A DNA stretch of 64,000 bases from Gordonibacter massiliensis (ex Traore et al. 2017) (GCA_900170005.1 LT827128.1:1550001-1614000); one strand, 5' to 3'. Counted from the stretch's first letter, positions 1-10,073 are shown. A program made the numbers and translations. Notes: a model not told the origin generated them from the letters alone.

Positions 1-1
1 A

Positions 2-1042
2 GGCGTGGTGGACGCCATGCGGCGGGCGCTTGAGATGCCGCCCGAGGAGCAGCGTCGCCGCAACGCCCCCATGCAGGAGCGCCTGGCGCGCTACACGTCC
101 CAGAAGTGGGCGCGCGAGTTCCTGGACGCGGCCGACGAGGTGAAGCGCCGCCAGGCCGGCCTGAGCGCGCACCTGCTGGGCCCCACGTCGGCGCGCAACC
201 TGCTCGCGGCGTTCGAGGCGGCGCGCAGGCGGATGCTGCTGCTGGACTACGACGGCACCCTCATGCCCTTCTCCGACGACCCGGCCTGCGTGGCCCCCGA
301 CGAGCGGCTGCGCGAGCTGCTGCGGCGACTGGGCTCGAACCCGCGCACCGACGTGGCCGTGGTGTCGGGCCGCGACCGCACCACGCTGGAGGCGTGGCTG
401 GGCGACCTGCCCGTCGACCTGGTGGCCGAGCACGGGGTGTGGTTCCGCGGGCGCCGCGAGCGCACATGGACGCTGGAGGAGCCGTTGAGCGCCGAGTGGA
501 AGGACGCGGTGCGCCCGGTGCTGGCCGACTTCGTCGACCGCACGCCGGGATCGATGCTCGAAGAGAAGGATTACTCGCTCGCATGGCACTACCGCATGTG
601 CAGCAAGGAGCTGGCCGAACGGCGCGTGGTGGAGGTGAAGAACGCCCTGGGCGACGGCTTGGAGGATCGCGGCATCGCGCTCATGGACGGCAACAAGGTG
701 GTGGAGGTGAAGCCGCGCGGCGTGGACAAGGGCCATGCCGCCCACCGGTGGTTCCGAGACCCCTCCTACGGCTTCGTGCTGGCCGCAGGCGACGACCGCA
801 CCGACGAGGATGTGTTCGAGGCCGCGCCCGCGAGCGCCTGGACCGTGAAGATAGGCGACGGCCCCACCCGGGCGCGGTTCGCCCTGAAGAACGCGGGCGA
901 GATGCGCGAGCTGCTGGAGGCGCTGGCCGCCGCGTGCGCCGAGGAGCCCGCGGCCGCCGCCCTTCCGGCCGCCGCGGGACGAGGCGCGTCGCGCGCGGCC
1001 GCGGCGACGCCGTCGCGCGGGCGGGCGCTCGCACGGGCGTAG
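2..1042 (+). CDS. Trehalose-phosphatase domain, C-terminal part of a probable TPS-TPP protein (5' end cut by window)
   Basis: The frame is open from the first bases, so the gene begins outside the window. The first ~60 visible residues (ending near HLLGPTSARN) look like the end of a GT20 trehalose-6-phosphate synthase domain. They are followed by a HAD-type trehalose-phosphatase: LLDYDGTLMPF is the catalytic DxDGT loop, AEHGVWFR and NKVVEVKPRGVDKG are conserved in TPP, and AAGDDRTDEDVF is the Mg-binding motif. The protein would dephosphorylate trehalose-6-phosphate, probably after its own missing N-terminal half makes it. The last ~35 residues are Ala/Arg-rich and look unstructured. It converges on the next gene with a 21-base gap. 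The TPP domain is secure; the bifunctional assignment is inferred from the N-terminal remnant. Confidence 0.85.
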   Translation, partial: GVVDAMRRALEMPPEEQRRRNAPMQERLARYTSQKWAREFLDAADEVKRRQAGLSAHLLGPTSARNLLAAFEAARRRMLLLDYDGTLMPFSDDPACVAPDERLRELLRRLGSNPRTDVAVVSGRDRTTLEAWLGDLPVDLVAEHGVWFRGRRERTWTLEEPLSAEWKDAVRPVLADFVDRTPGSMLEEKDYSLAWHYRMCSKELAERRVVEVKNALGDGLEDRGIALMDGNKVVEVKPRGVDKGHAAHRWFRDPSYGFVLAAGDDRTDEDVFEAAPASAWTVKIGDGPTRARFALKNAGEMRELLEALAAACAEEPAAAALPAAAGRGASRAAAATPSRGRALARA

Positions 1043-1063
1043 GCCCGCAGGCGGGTTGGGCGG

Positions 1064-1660
1064 CTAGAACAAGGGCGACTCGAACCGCACGGTGCCGGTG
1101 CCCTCGCAGGGCGCCGAGTCGCCGTCCTGCGAGCCCTCCGCCGTTGCGACCGGCTCACCGGCCGGAGCCCCTTCGCCCAGCAAGAACGCCATGATGCGGT
1201 CCAGCAGCTCGGCCAACCCGTCGGGCGCGAGCGTGCGCGCAAGGCCGCTCTCCGACAGGTTCGCGAACCCGACGTCCTGGCAATGCCGCACGGCGTCGAG
1301 GACGAACGCCTTGCGGCGGTTCCCTCCGTCGCGCACCACCACGACGGTGCGCGCGGCCAGTTGGGCGTATAGCCGCGGCCCCACGCCGAGCTTCCGCTCG
1401 TACCATTCGGGGACGTTGCGCACGCCCTGATCGGCGAAGAACTCCCGGATCTCCCCGCAACCGGCCAGCGGATACGGCGGCAGCTCGTAGCCGGCGCGGC
1501 GGCCGTACTCGTAGACGTAGCGCGAAGCGTCGCCCACTTGGACTCGGTCCCCCAAAAGAAGCGACAGCACCTCCAGCGCGTCGCGCGGGCGCAGACGCGC
1601 GCGCTCCGCGAGGATCAGGCGCGCGAGGCGCCCCGCCACATCGGGCGCACCGGCCGTCAA
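1064..1660 (-). CDS. Hypothetical protein, coupled to the YhcH-like gene
   Basis: Unrecognised soluble protein of about 198 residues. The frame opens at 1714, but the likely start is the TTG at 1660: it overlaps the stop of the upstream gene as TTGA, a coupling geometry also used by cas1 in this window. It begins LTAGAPDVAGRLARLI and carries a helical stretch (LRPRDALEVLSLLLGD), a Tyr/Pro-rich segment and a hydrophobic strand (RTVVVVRDGG). The last ~35 residues are acidic and low in complexity. No catalytic motif or membrane segment was seen. Its position suggests co-expression with the sugar-related YhcH-like protein; function is unknown. Confidence 0.6.
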   Translation of the reverse strand: MTAGAPDVAGRLARLILAERARLRPRDALEVLSLLLGDRVQVGDASRYVYEYGRRAGYELPPYPLAGCGEIREFFADQGVRNVPEWYERKLGVGPRLYAQLAARTVVVVRDGGNRRKAFVLDAVRHCQDVGFANLSESGLARTLAPDGLAELLDRIMAFLLGEGAPAGEPVATAEGSQDGDSAPCEGTGTVRFESPLF

Positions 1661-2112
1661 GCCAGCACCTTCACCACGACCTTGCGCACGCGCGCCGGGG
1701 CACCCGCGGCGCATCCCGGCTTGTGCGCGTCCTCCGGCGCGAGCACGGCCATGTCGCCCGCGCGCAGCACGACGGAGCTCGGAGCCTCCGGCGTGGCGAA
1801 GAGGCCGAAGTCTATCGCCTCGTCGAACTCCCCGGCCGGCGCGAGCCCTTCGAGCGGCGCGTACTGAAGCAGCTCCTCCCCTTCCACGACGTACTGCACG
1901 TCGTAGTAGCGTCGATGAGCCTCCATCTGCTTCTGGTCGGCGGGCACGGTGTCGTACTCCTGCACGTTCGCGAACACCTCGTCGCCGTCGACATCGACGC
2001 GCCCCAACGGCAATCCCGCAAGGTCGGCCTCGCGCAAGAAGGAATAGGCGGCGCGCATGCGTGCAGAGAGGTAGTCGTTGCGATCGGCGGTGGGAAGCGG
2101 GGTGACGAGCAC
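1657..2112 (-). CDS. YhcH/YjgK/YiaL family protein (DUF386)
   Basis: A 151-residue cupin-like protein of the YhcH/YjgK/YiaL family, often found beside sialic-acid or sugar catabolism genes. Family hallmarks are KQMEAHRRYYDVQYVVEGEE (metal-binding His and Glu of the double-stranded beta-helix) and MAVLAPEDAHKPG near the C-terminus. Length matches the family (~150 residues). The start is GTG at 2112, with AAAGGA eight bases upstream. It is first in a two-gene leftward unit; its stop overlaps the next start. No sugar-catabolic genes lie nearby, so the substrate cannot be inferred. Confidence 0.85.
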   Translation of the reverse strand: MLVTPLPTADRNDYLSARMRAAYSFLREADLAGLPLGRVDVDGDEVFANVQEYDTVPADQKQMEAHRRYYDVQYVVEGEELLQYAPLEGLAPAGEFDEAIDFGLFATPEAPSSVVLRAGDMAVLAPEDAHKPGCAAGAPARVRKVVVKVLA

Positions 2113-2259
2113 GGGAGGTCCTTTCGACGGAGGGTGCGGCTACCGACTATTCTAGCAGCAACGGACGTTCGACGTCGCAACAAGCGCACCCGCACGGGCA
2201 TCGGCTTCGCCGCTCTCGAACCCGATACGAGAGGGCTCCGGCAGCCAAGCTCGAGCCGG

Positions 2260-2796
2260 CTACGCTTCCGCTTCCGAACGCGCGTGCTCCCGCATGGACT
2301 CGAGGAAGGCCGCGACGTCGCGCGGATTCTTGAGCACGACCATCTTGTCGGGGAAATCGGCGGCCACGCGCTCGTAGCGATCGCGCTCGCTTCGCGTCCG
2401 GCCGTCGCGCAGAATCCATCGCACGAAGGCGAGGTCGAACTTCTCCGGACAGCCGGCCGCCATGTCCTCGCGTTCCGCGCCCCGGTTCGAACGATAGCGC
2501 CTCCACGCCCGCCACAGGCAGCGACCGCGCGGGAAGTCCAGCATGACGACCATGTCCGCCTCGGCGTACCGGCGGCCCCGGTCGAGTTTGCGCCAGTTGC
2601 CTTCCACCACCCAGCCGTCGTGCGCGCCGAGGAAGGCCGCTACGATCGAACGGGCCTCGTCCACGTCGCGCAGCCGCCAGCCCGCCGACCAGCCGACGGC
2701 GTCGAGGTGCAGCACGGGCGCACCGAACGCCTCGCCTAGCTGCCTCGCGAGCGTCGACTTCCCCGCTCCGCTGTAGCCGATGACCGCGATCTTCAT
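2260..2796 (-). CDS. P-loop nucleotide kinase-like protein (FlaR / adenylate-kinase-like)
   Basis: A 178-residue small P-loop kinase. Walker A is [10 protein letters not shown] at residues 6-15. It is followed by LHLDAVGW (the D typical of shikimate/adenylate-kinase-like folds), WVVEGNWRK and [12 protein letters not shown], a pattern seen in proteins annotated as FlaR or topology-modulation protein. The substrate is not determinable; a nucleoside monophosphate is plausible. ATG at 2796 overlaps the upstream stop by four bases (ATGA), making it the last gene of a tightly coupled three-gene operon with GIY-YIG and thermonuclease genes. Confidence 0.8.
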   Translation of the reverse strand: MKIAVIGYSGAGKSTLARQLGEAFGAPVLHLDAVGWSAGWRLRDVDEARSIVAAFLGAHDGWVVEGNWRKLDRGRRYAEADMVVMLDFPRGRCLWRAWRRYRSNRGAEREDMAAGCPEKFDLAFVRWILRDGRTRSERDRYERVAADFPDKMVVLKNPRDVAAFLESMREHARSEAEA

Positions 2797-3269
2797 CGAG
2801 ATGCCCCCTCGCCCGGATCGGCCCCCGCGTCGGCGGGCTCGGCGTCGCGGGGGTCGGGCTGCAACGCGGCGAGCGCGTCGGCGAACCCCACCGTGCGAGC
2901 GCGGGCCAGCAGATCGTCCTTCGCCGTGCGCGACAGGCGCTTGAAACGGAACTCGGCGCTCATGGCCTCGTGCTTCGTGGCGAAGCGGGCTTGGGCGACC
3001 ACCTCGACGGGCGTACGGCCGCGCGTGTACTTCGCACCCTTGCCGGCGTTGTGCGTGCGCACCCGCTGCTCCACGTCGTTGGTGTAGCCCGTGTAGAGCG
3101 TGCCGTCGGCGCAGGACAGCACGTACACGAAGAAGGCGGGCGGCCCGTCGGGCGGAAGCCCCTCGGAAGAGGGTTCCTCGGAAGGCCCGCGCCACGCGTC
3201 CCGGGCCTCGGCAGGTTCTTCGCCCGAAGGGCGGGACGCGCCCGCGCCGGCGGGTTCTTCGACCCTCAC
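2793..3269 (-). CDS. GIY-YIG nuclease family protein (UPF0213-like)
   Basis: A 158-residue protein with a GIY-YIG domain at about residues 47-125: [20 protein letters not shown] is the GIY-YIG pair, followed by [17 protein letters not shown] (catalytic Arg region) and the Glu in [13 protein letters not shown]. Single-domain members of this family (YhbQ type) are putative DNA endonucleases. The start is GTG at 3269, overlapping the thermonuclease stop as GTGA; longer in-frame starts would lie deep inside the upstream gene. The ~45-residue N-terminal and ~30-residue C-terminal tails are Glu/Pro/Ala-rich and look disordered. The neighbouring nuclease suggests a shared DNA-processing role, but that is inference. 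Confidence 0.85.
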   Translation of the reverse strand: MRVEEPAGAGASRPSGEEPAEARDAWRGPSEEPSSEGLPPDGPPAFFVYVLSCADGTLYTGYTNDVEQRVRTHNAGKGAKYTRGRTPVEVVAQARFATKHEAMSAEFRFKRLSRTAKDDLLARARTVGFADALAALQPDPRDAEPADAGADPGEGASR

Positions 3270-3904
3270 GCCCACGCGCGCGTCACCCCTTTGCCCTCGG
3301 CGGCTGCCTCGTCGCCCCAGCGTTTGAACAGGTCGTACAGCGTGGCGTCGGGCTTGTAGCGCTTGACCTGGGCGTAGCCGTCGCGCACGAGGACGGCGTT
3401 GAGCATCTTGTCCGCGATCTCGCTTTCGCTCGTCGGGTCGCTCGGCCGCTCGAGCCACACGTAGCGCAGCAGGCGCCCGTATCGGTCGGTGTCGGACACG
3501 TCGCGCGAAAGCCACACCGTCTGCCCCGGCACGACGAGCGACTTCGTGTAGTCGGCCGCGATGACGCCCTCCTCGCAGTTGCGCGCCTCTTCCGCGGCGA
3601 CGCTCTCCGGCGTGTCCATGCCGATGAGCCGCACCCGCTCCTCGGAGCCGTCGGGCATCCTCACCTTTATCGTGTCCCCGTCGACCACCCGCACGACCTC
3701 GGCCTGCTCGAGCGCCTCCTCCGACGCGGTCGCCTGCGCGCTTCCATCCGCGAACGTTCCGCTCTCATCGCCGGTGCCGGTAGCTCCCCACCACCCGAGG
3801 GCCCCCGCCGCAAGCAGCGCGACCGCCAGCAGCAGCGCGGCCAGCGGGCGCTTCCGCGCCAGCCGCTTGAACGCGCGCTCCGCCTGCTGCCGTTCCGACG
3901 CCAT
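3266..3904 (-). CDS. Membrane-anchored thermonuclease-like (SNase) protein
   Basis: A 212-residue protein. A basic N-terminus is followed by one hydrophobic segment (residues ~19-40, [19 protein letters not shown]), a signal anchor or uncleaved signal peptide. After a short linker comes a staphylococcal-nuclease domain: [37 protein letters not shown] and LVRDGYAQV carry the conserved Asp, Arg and Glu positions of the OB-fold nuclease. It probably degrades DNA or RNA outside the membrane. ATG at 3904 was preferred over one at 3937 because GGGAGGG lies just upstream. It is the first gene of the three-gene operon and diverges from ade. Confidence 0.87.
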   Translation of the reverse strand: MASERQQAERAFKRLARKRPLAALLLAVALLAAGALGWWGATGTGDESGTFADGSAQATASEEALEQAEVVRVVDGDTIKVRMPDGSEERVRLIGMDTPESVAAEEARNCEEGVIAADYTKSLVVPGQTVWLSRDVSDTDRYGRLLRYVWLERPSDPTSESEIADKMLNAVLVRDGYAQVKRYKPDATLYDLFKRWGDEAAAEGKGVTRAWA

Positions 3905-4330
3905 GCACCCTCCCTCGACCTGTTCGCGAGGATGCATTATAGCCCAAAGCGAAGGAAGAGGGCCTCCACCCTTGGTTGAACCGGGCCGGCTGAACGGGAC
4001 GGCCGCACCCGCAGCCCCCTCGGGCCGTGCCGCAATCCCCGCACCGAGCCTCGGATTCGGCCTCGCGCCTTCCACCGTCCCGACCGCCCCCGTTCGCCTG
4101 TGCGACTGTGTGCCCCCGTTCGCCTGTGCGCCTGTGTTCGCCTGCCGGCCGCCTTCGTTCGTCCGGACGCCTTCGCCTTCGCTTCCGCGTTCGCCCTCCC
4201 CGCCCCTTCCCTTGCGTGGCAATTGTGCGGAACCGGGTGCGGCGCCCTCGACAGCCGCGCGCTTCCCGGCGAGAATGGCGCAAGCGGCCCATGGGCGCCC
4301 GACGGCGCCGTCCTTTCGAAGGAGCTCGGC
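3905..4330. other. Divergent intergenic region with a CGCCTGTG/TTCGCC-rich tract
   Basis: This 426-base gap separates the divergent thermonuclease and adenine deaminase genes and must contain both promoters. From about 4079 to 4210 the + strand has many near-repeats of TTCGCCTGTGCG and TTCGCC, a low-complexity tract. Frames that run through it look like by-products of this composition, not genes. No convincing riboswitch (for example a purine aptamer ahead of ade) was recognised by eye. Confidence 0.5.
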
Positions 4331-6136
4331 ATGATCAACAACTTCTGCAAGAAGCCTCTTTGGGAATGCTCGCAAACGCTCGCCGCCGTGGCACAGGGGC
4401 GGCAGCCCGCCGACACGGTCATCCGGGGCGCGCGGCTCGTGAACGTGTGCACGGCCGAAGTTCAGGAGGGCATGGACGTGGCCATCGCCGAGGGGCGCAT
4501 CGCCTATCTGGGCGACGCCGAGCACTGCATCGGCGAGGACACCCAGGTCATCGAGGCGAACGGCCAGTGCATCGCGCCCGGGTTCCTGGACGGGCACATC
4601 CACGTGGAGTCGTCGATGATGGGCGCGGGCGAGTACGCGCGCGCCGTCGTGCCGCACGGGACCACGGGCATCTACTGGGACCCCCACGAGATATGCAACG
4701 TGCTTGGCCTCGAGGGCGTGAAGGTGATGGAGGAGGATGCCCTGCGCACGCCGCTCAAGGCCATGATAACTACCCCGTCGTGCGTGCCGGCCGTGCCCGG
4801 CTTCGAGGACACGGGATCGTTCGTGGGGCCGAAGGACGTGGCCGAGACGATGGCCTGGCCGAGCGTGGTGGGACTGGGCGAGATGATGAACTTCCCCGGC
4901 ATCCTGGGCGGCACCGACCACGCGCACGGCGAGGTCGCCGAGACGCTGCGCGCCGGCAAGGTGGTGACCGGCCACTACTCCCTGCCGGAAACCGACCGGG
5001 GCTTGAACGCCTACGTCGCCTCCGGGGTGCGCTGCTGCCACGAGTCCACGCGCGCCGAGGACGCGCTGGCGAAGATGCGTCTGGGAATGTACGCGCAGCT
5101 GCGTTACGGGTCGGCGTGGAAGGACCTGCCCGTGCTGGCCGAGGCCGTGCTGGCGCACGACATCGACACGCGTTTCGCCATGCTGGTGAGCGACGACACG
5201 CACCCGCACACGCTCGTGGCCGACGGGCACCTGGACCACATCGTGCGCACGGCCGTGGAGCTGGGGATCGACGCGATCACCGCCATCCAGATGGTCACCA
5301 TCAACTGTGCGCAGTGCTTCCAGATGGACCACGACCTGGGCTCCATCGCGCCCGGCAAGTGCGCCGACATCGTGTTCCTGGATGATCTGGAGAGTCTGCA
5401 GGTTACGCGTGTGCTGATCGACGGCGAGGTGGTGGCCGAGGACGGGCGGGCCACGTTCGACTTTCCGCCGTTTCAGTTCCCCGCGTGGGTGACGCACTCC
5501 ATGCACCTCGGGCGCGACATCGCGCCCGAGTCGTTCGCCGTCGCCGCGCCCGAGGGCGCCGAGGACGCCGTGCGTGTGCGCGCGATCGAGATCATCCCCG
5601 GCAAAGTGGGCACGTTCGAGACGCACGTCGACTTGCCCGTGACATGCGGCCGCCTTGAGTCCGACATCGAGCAGGACGTGCTCAAGACGTTCGTGTTCGA
5701 GCGGCACCGCGAGACGGGAACGTTCGGCTATGGGTTCGCCAAGGGCTTCGGCATCAAGCGCGGCGCCATGGCGTCCACCGTGGCGCACGACGCGCACAAC
5801 CTGCTGGTGGTGGGCACGAACGACGAGGACATGGCCCTGGCCGCCAACACGCTGGCCGCCTGCGGAGGCGGCATGGCGGTCGTCGCCGACGGCAAGGTGC
5901 TGGGGCTGGTGGAGTTGCCGATAGCCGGCCTGATGGACGCGCTGCCCGCCGAGGAGATGAGCGAGAAGGTGCACGCCCTGGAGGGCGCCTGGGCCGAGAT
6001 CGGCTGCACCATGCCGTCTCCGTTCATGACAATGGCCCTGATCCCGTTGGCCTGCCTACCCGAGCTGAGGTTGACGAACCGGGGGCTGGTGGACTGCACG
6101 ACGTTCGAGTTCGTAGAGCTGGTGGTTGAGGAGTAG
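4331..6136 (+). CDS. ade: Adenine deaminase
   Basis: A 601-residue adenine deaminase (AdeC type, amidohydrolase superfamily), which converts adenine to hypoxanthine and ammonia in purine salvage. FLDGHIHVESSM holds the HxH metal ligands; PHGTTGIYWDPHEI, VVTGHYSL and LVSDDTHPH are further conserved metal and substrate motifs; NCAQCFQM and the C-terminal GIKRGAMASTVAHDAHN block are characteristic of the family. Length matches AdeC (~590-600). The start ATG at 4331 has AAGGAG just upstream; frames open further upstream are composition artefacts. It stands alone on the + strand, followed by a hairpin and then CRISPR array 1. Confidence 0.95.
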   Translation: MINNFCKKPLWECSQTLAAVAQGRQPADTVIRGARLVNVCTAEVQEGMDVAIAEGRIAYLGDAEHCIGEDTQVIEANGQCIAPGFLDGHIHVESSMMGAGEYARAVVPHGTTGIYWDPHEICNVLGLEGVKVMEEDALRTPLKAMITTPSCVPAVPGFEDTGSFVGPKDVAETMAWPSVVGLGEMMNFPGILGGTDHAHGEVAETLRAGKVVTGHYSLPETDRGLNAYVASGVRCCHESTRAEDALAKMRLGMYAQLRYGSAWKDLPVLAEAVLAHDIDTRFAMLVSDDTHPHTLVADGHLDHIVRTAVELGIDAITAIQMVTINCAQCFQMDHDLGSIAPGKCADIVFLDDLESLQVTRVLIDGEVVAEDGRATFDFPPFQFPAWVTHSMHLGRDIAPESFAVAAPEGAEDAVRVRAIEIIPGKVGTFETHVDLPVTCGRLESDIEQDVLKTFVFERHRETGTFGYGFAKGFGIKRGAMASTVAHDAHNLLVVGTNDEDMALAANTLAACGGGMAVVADGKVLGLVELPIAGLMDALPAEEMSEKVHALEGAWAEIGCTMPSPFMTMALIPLACLPELRLTNRGLVDCTTFEFVELVVEE

Positions 6137-6151
6137 AAAACCGGCATGCTG

Positions 6152-6180
6152 GCCGTGCCTGTCGCTGCGGCAGGCACGGC
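6152..6180 (+). terminator. Hairpin downstream of ade
   Basis: Perfect 10-bp inverted repeat, GCCGTGCCTG and CAGGCACGGC, around a 9-base loop, 15 bases after the ade stop. There is no clear U-tract, so it is a candidate terminator or RNA-stabilising hairpin. It also lies beyond the distal end of array 1 and could act on that transcript from the other side. Confidence 0.55.
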
Positions 6181-6268
6181 TGGAAAGCTTATAGCCGCGC
6201 GAAGGAATTAAGGAATCAATTCCTCGCTCTCCTTACGGGAGACGGTCTGAACGGTTGTCCGGCCAGCA

Positions 6269-9200
6269 GTTTCAACCCTCGAGCCAGTGAGGGCTCGACC
6301 AACGCTTGGGCCAACAGCAACACGATCAGCATCGTTTCAACCCGCGAACCCGTGAGGGCTCGACGGCGTGTCGGTATTCGACGGCGCCGTGGGCGCGGTG
6401 TTTCAACCCGCAAGCCCGTGAGGGGCTCGAGTGCTTCGACTCCACAGGCTGATACAGGTAAGCGTCGTTTCAACCCGCGAGCCCGTGAGGGCTCGACAAA
6501 AGGGCTTCGCCGCACGGGCAAGGCGTTCGAGTTTCAACCCGCGAGTCCGTGAGGGCTCGACACGTAAAGCCGTACCTCTCCGCGAGGCCGTTCAGGTTTC
6601 AACCCGCGAGCCCGTGAGGGCTCGACGTAGTCCCCGCCAAGAACGCCAGGCCCACTGCGTGTTTCAACCCGCGAGCCCGTAAGGGCTCGACGTTGGCCAT
6701 GGCCTGCCGCCAGAACATGTCCGTGTTTCAACCCGCGAGCCCGTGAGGGCTCGACCTTGCAGCGGCTTGGAGTTCTGCACCATTCCGACGTTTCAACCCG
6801 CGAGCCCGTGAGGGCTCGACGGCGGCCTAGGACGTGGCCGGGCTGCTCGCACATGTTTCAACCCGCGAGCCCGTGAGGACTCGACGAAGGCGCCGTGCGG
6901 GTTCGCTTGCGCGTTGGAGGTTTCAACCCGCGAGCCCGTGAAGACTCGATTCCATGGTTCCTACTCTCTCTAGCGTTCGGTTTATGTTTCAACCCGCGAG
7001 CCCGTGAGGGCTCGACGTATAGGGTATATGGCGCTTACGCACCAACTAGGTTTCAACCCGCGAGCCCGTGAGGGCTCGACGAAAGCAGTCGATCTTCCAA
7101 ACTGTCTTTTACCGTGTTTCAATCCGCGAGCCCGTGAGGGTTCGACGCTGACGAACAAGCGGTACTCGCTTCCGTTCGCGTTTCAACCCGCGAGCCCGTG
7201 AGGGTTCGATCACCGAACGCGCCGCCCAAGATCGCACGACAACGATAGTTTCAACCCGCGAGCCCGTGAGGGTTCGACGCGCAACGACAGCTACCAGATA
7301 GCCGCAATCCTGAAGTTTCAACCCGCGAGCCCGTGAGGGTTCGACCAGACAAGAGCGCCGTCTGCGTCTGACCAAGCGTTGTTTCAACCCGCGAGCCCGT
7401 GAGGGTTCGACCGGAGCCTGAGCCGACCCCGGACGTGCAGCAGCTTGTTTCAACCCGCGAGCCCGTGAGGGTTCGACCGAAGGTAAGGTGCCAACGCCTC
7501 GCCGCGCTTCCCGTTTCAACCCGCGAGCCCGTGAGGGTTCGACGGCCGATCCCGGAACCGTGGACAAACCGAGCATGTTTCAACCCGCGAGCCCGTGAGG
7601 GTTCGACTTTCCAGTGCCTTCTCGACCTCGGCCTGTCGGTGTTTCAACCCGCGAGCCCGTGAGGGTTCGACCCGTGCTCTCTCCCGTTATGGACTACCTG
7701 GGCGAGTTTCAACCCGCGAGCCCGTGAGGGTTCGACCAGCGTTACCGCTCCGCCGCCGAGCGCGCCGACAAGGTTTCAACCCGCGAGCCCGTGAGGGTTC
7801 GACACATGATAAGGATGTGATCGAATGACTATCTGGGAGTTTCAACCCGCGAGCCCGTGAGGGTTCGACGATACTGGGGGTGGAGTAATATGGCCTACCA
7901 GAAGTTTCAACCCGCGAGCCCGTGAGGGTTCGACCGCCCTTGCCGAGGCCGACGCCGAGCTTGGAGGTGTTTCAACCCGCGAGCCCGTGAGGGTTCGACA
8001 ACTGCACGCTCGACATGGCATTCGGCGACTCCGAGTTTCAACCCGCGAGCCCGTGAGGGTTCGACAGGGGTCGCAGAGGTACGGCGACGGGAGCATAGAG
8101 TTTCAACCCGCGAGCCCGTGAGGGTTCGACCGAAAGAAAGATCCCGAGGCGCGCCGCAGCCCGGTCGTTTCAACCCGCGAGCCCGTGAGGGTTCGACTCT
8201 TCGCGATGATGATTTCGATTGGTACTCGCCGGTTTCAACCCGCGAGCCCGTGAGGGTTCGACCCTTCGTTGCGGCCTCGGTCGTTTCGGACTCCATGTCG
8301 TTTCAACCCGCGAGCCCGTGAGGGTTCGACACGTAGATTCCTACCCATCCGGTGTCGCGGGATATGGTTTCAACCCGCGAGCCCGTGAGGGTTCGACTAT
8401 CACCGTCCAATCGCCGGATGTGTGGCATATGGTTTCAACCCGCGAGCCCGTGAGGGTTCGACGCTTTATGTAGCGTTGATTTTCCATCGGGCGAATACTA
8501 GTTTCAACCCGCGAGCCCGTGAGGGTTCGACGAATCCTCAAGGTCAAGCGTGCCGAACTCGGATGGTTTCAACCCGCGAGCCCGTGAGGGTTCGACCGAC
8601 CGAGAGGCGGCAATCCTTCGCAAGATGAAGTTTCAACCCGCGAGCCCGTGAGGGTTCGACCGACCCCTATTGCCTGTTCGAGGACTTCGACGGTTTCAAC
8701 CCGCGAGCCCGTGAGGGTTCGACGCAAGGCTTAACGTCGGCAACAGCAGCGGCTTCGTGTTTCAACCCGCGAGCCCGTGAGGGTTCGACATGTCTAAAGA
8801 CGTTGCCAAACGTGATTCATATGTTTCAACCCGCGAGCCCGTGAGGGTTCGACAGACGGTCATAATGCCCAAGAGCGTACCAACGGGTTTCAACCCGCGA
8901 GCCCGTGAGGGTTCGACTGTGCCGTCGATTTCGCGTTCGTCCGAGCTGACGGGTTTCAACCCGCGAGCCCGTGAGGGTTCGACGGTAACGTCCTCGTGGA
9001 CAATCGTCTGGCATATAGTTTCAACCCGCGAGCCCGTGAGGGTTCGACTTTTATAGCCAGCGCGCCTTCGTAACTCTTTTAGCTGTTTCAACCCGCGAGC
9101 CCGTGAGGGTTCGACTCTCGATTGTGCGCGCGGCGAACGAAGCATGGCTGTTTCAACCCGCGAGCCCGTGAGGGTTCGACTGTTCCCGTATTTGATAAGG

Positions 9201-9576
9201 TGCGCTTCCTTGATGTTTCAACCCGCGAGCCCGTGAGGGTTCGACCCCTTCCAGCCGAAATTGCCAAGGCGCCTGTGTTTCAACCCGCGAGCCCGTGAGG
9301 GTTCGACCGCAGACCTTGGCCCAATCCTCGGCCGTGTACCAGTCGTTTCAACCCGCGAGCCCGTGAGGGTTCGACTCAGCGCTTGCCGAATTGGATGATG
9401 GCGAAGAATCAGTTTCAACCCGCGAGCCCGTGAGGGTTCGACTGGAGTGTGTGTGGCCCACTCCAACGACGTCGATCTGTTTCAACCCGCGAGCCCGTGA
9501 GGGTTCGACGCGTCGTGAGCTACGCGATAGCCTCCGTCTCGTGGGGTTTCAACCCGCGAGCCCGTGAGGGTTCGAC
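6269..9576 (-). CRISPR. CRISPR array 1, type I-C, 51 repeats and 50 spacers
   Basis: I counted 51 repeats starting at 6269, 6334, 6400 and so on to 9546, with a spacing of 62-69. The typical repeat is 31 nt, reading GTTTCAACCCGCGAGCC then CGTGAGGGTTCGAC on the + strand; spacers are about 31-38 nt. Read on the minus strand the repeat ends in TTGAAAC, the usual 3' end of type I-C repeats, so pre-crRNA should be transcribed leftward from a leader at the high-coordinate end. Repeats at the low end are degenerate (6269, 6334, 6400, 6855, 6920), as expected for the oldest end. The first 13 copies carry C where copies from 7116 onward carry T in GGG(C/T)TCGAC. Cas5c presumably cleaves this RNA. Confidence 0.97.
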
Positions 9577-9780
9577 AGTCGAAATATGCAAAAACATGCA
9601 TTATTTCGACAAAAAGTAAATTATTATGAATATTTGAAGAGCAATACCGGAAGTAATACGGCAAAAACACCGCCCTTCCTGCGCGAACCTCCCGAATGAC
9701 GCGCCATAGCTAGGGGTTCGCGCAGCGTCGTCTTCTACCTATTCGGCTGTCAAGGTGCACGCGTTGAACCGCCGTCGATC
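9577..9780 (-). promoter_or_regulatory. Leader of CRISPR array 1
   Basis: AT-rich stretch between the newest repeat and the cas2 stop. Nine bases from the repeat is a dyad, TATGCA (9585-9590) and TGCATT (9597-9602). At 104 bases from the repeat is a 45-base segment with perfect 10-bp arms, TGCGCGAACC (9680-9689) and GGTTCGCGCA (9715-9724). Both elements recur at exactly the same distances beside array 2. The arrangement fits a leader with integration signals near the repeat and a promoter or regulator site further out. No gene was found here. Confidence 0.8.
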
Positions 9781-10071
9781 CTACACGCACAAAAACCCTT
9801 CCGGGTCGTACGCTTCCTTCGCGCCCACGTGCTCGACCTTGCGTTTCCAGTTCTTTCCAAGATTGTAGTAGCGCAGGCTGTCCTTCGACAGATCGGCTAC
9901 CTTTTCCAACTCGCTTTTCATCTTCTCGAACTGCGCGGGATCGAGCGAGCACTCGAACACCGAGTTCTGCACGCGCTGCCCGTATTGCACGCATATCTTC
10001 GCCACCCTGCGCAGGCGCCTCGCGCCCTGGGGGCTCGCCGTTTGCACGTCGTAGGTCACGAGCACGTACAT
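9781..10071 (-). CDS. cas2: CRISPR-associated endoribonuclease Cas2
   Basis: 96-residue Cas2, which forms the spacer-integration complex with Cas1. It starts with the conserved beta-strand and Asp, MYVLVTYDV, followed by ARRLRRVAKICVQYGQRVQNSVFEC, typical of type I-C Cas2. The size is normal. It is the last gene of the leftward cas operon, two bases after the cas1 stop. Its own stop lies 204 bases from the first repeat of array 1. Confidence 0.95.
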   Translation of the reverse strand: MYVLVTYDVQTASPQGARRLRRVAKICVQYGQRVQNSVFECSLDPAQFEKMKSELEKVADLSKDSLRYYNLGKNWKRKVEHVGAKEAYDPEGFLCV

Positions 10072-10073
10072 CG

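Noticed and set aside
6350-9670. Many open frames across array 1 with repeated peptides such as VEPSRARGLK or RTLTGSRVET
   Set aside because: They are translations of the CRISPR repeats; the changing parts are spacers. Not genes.
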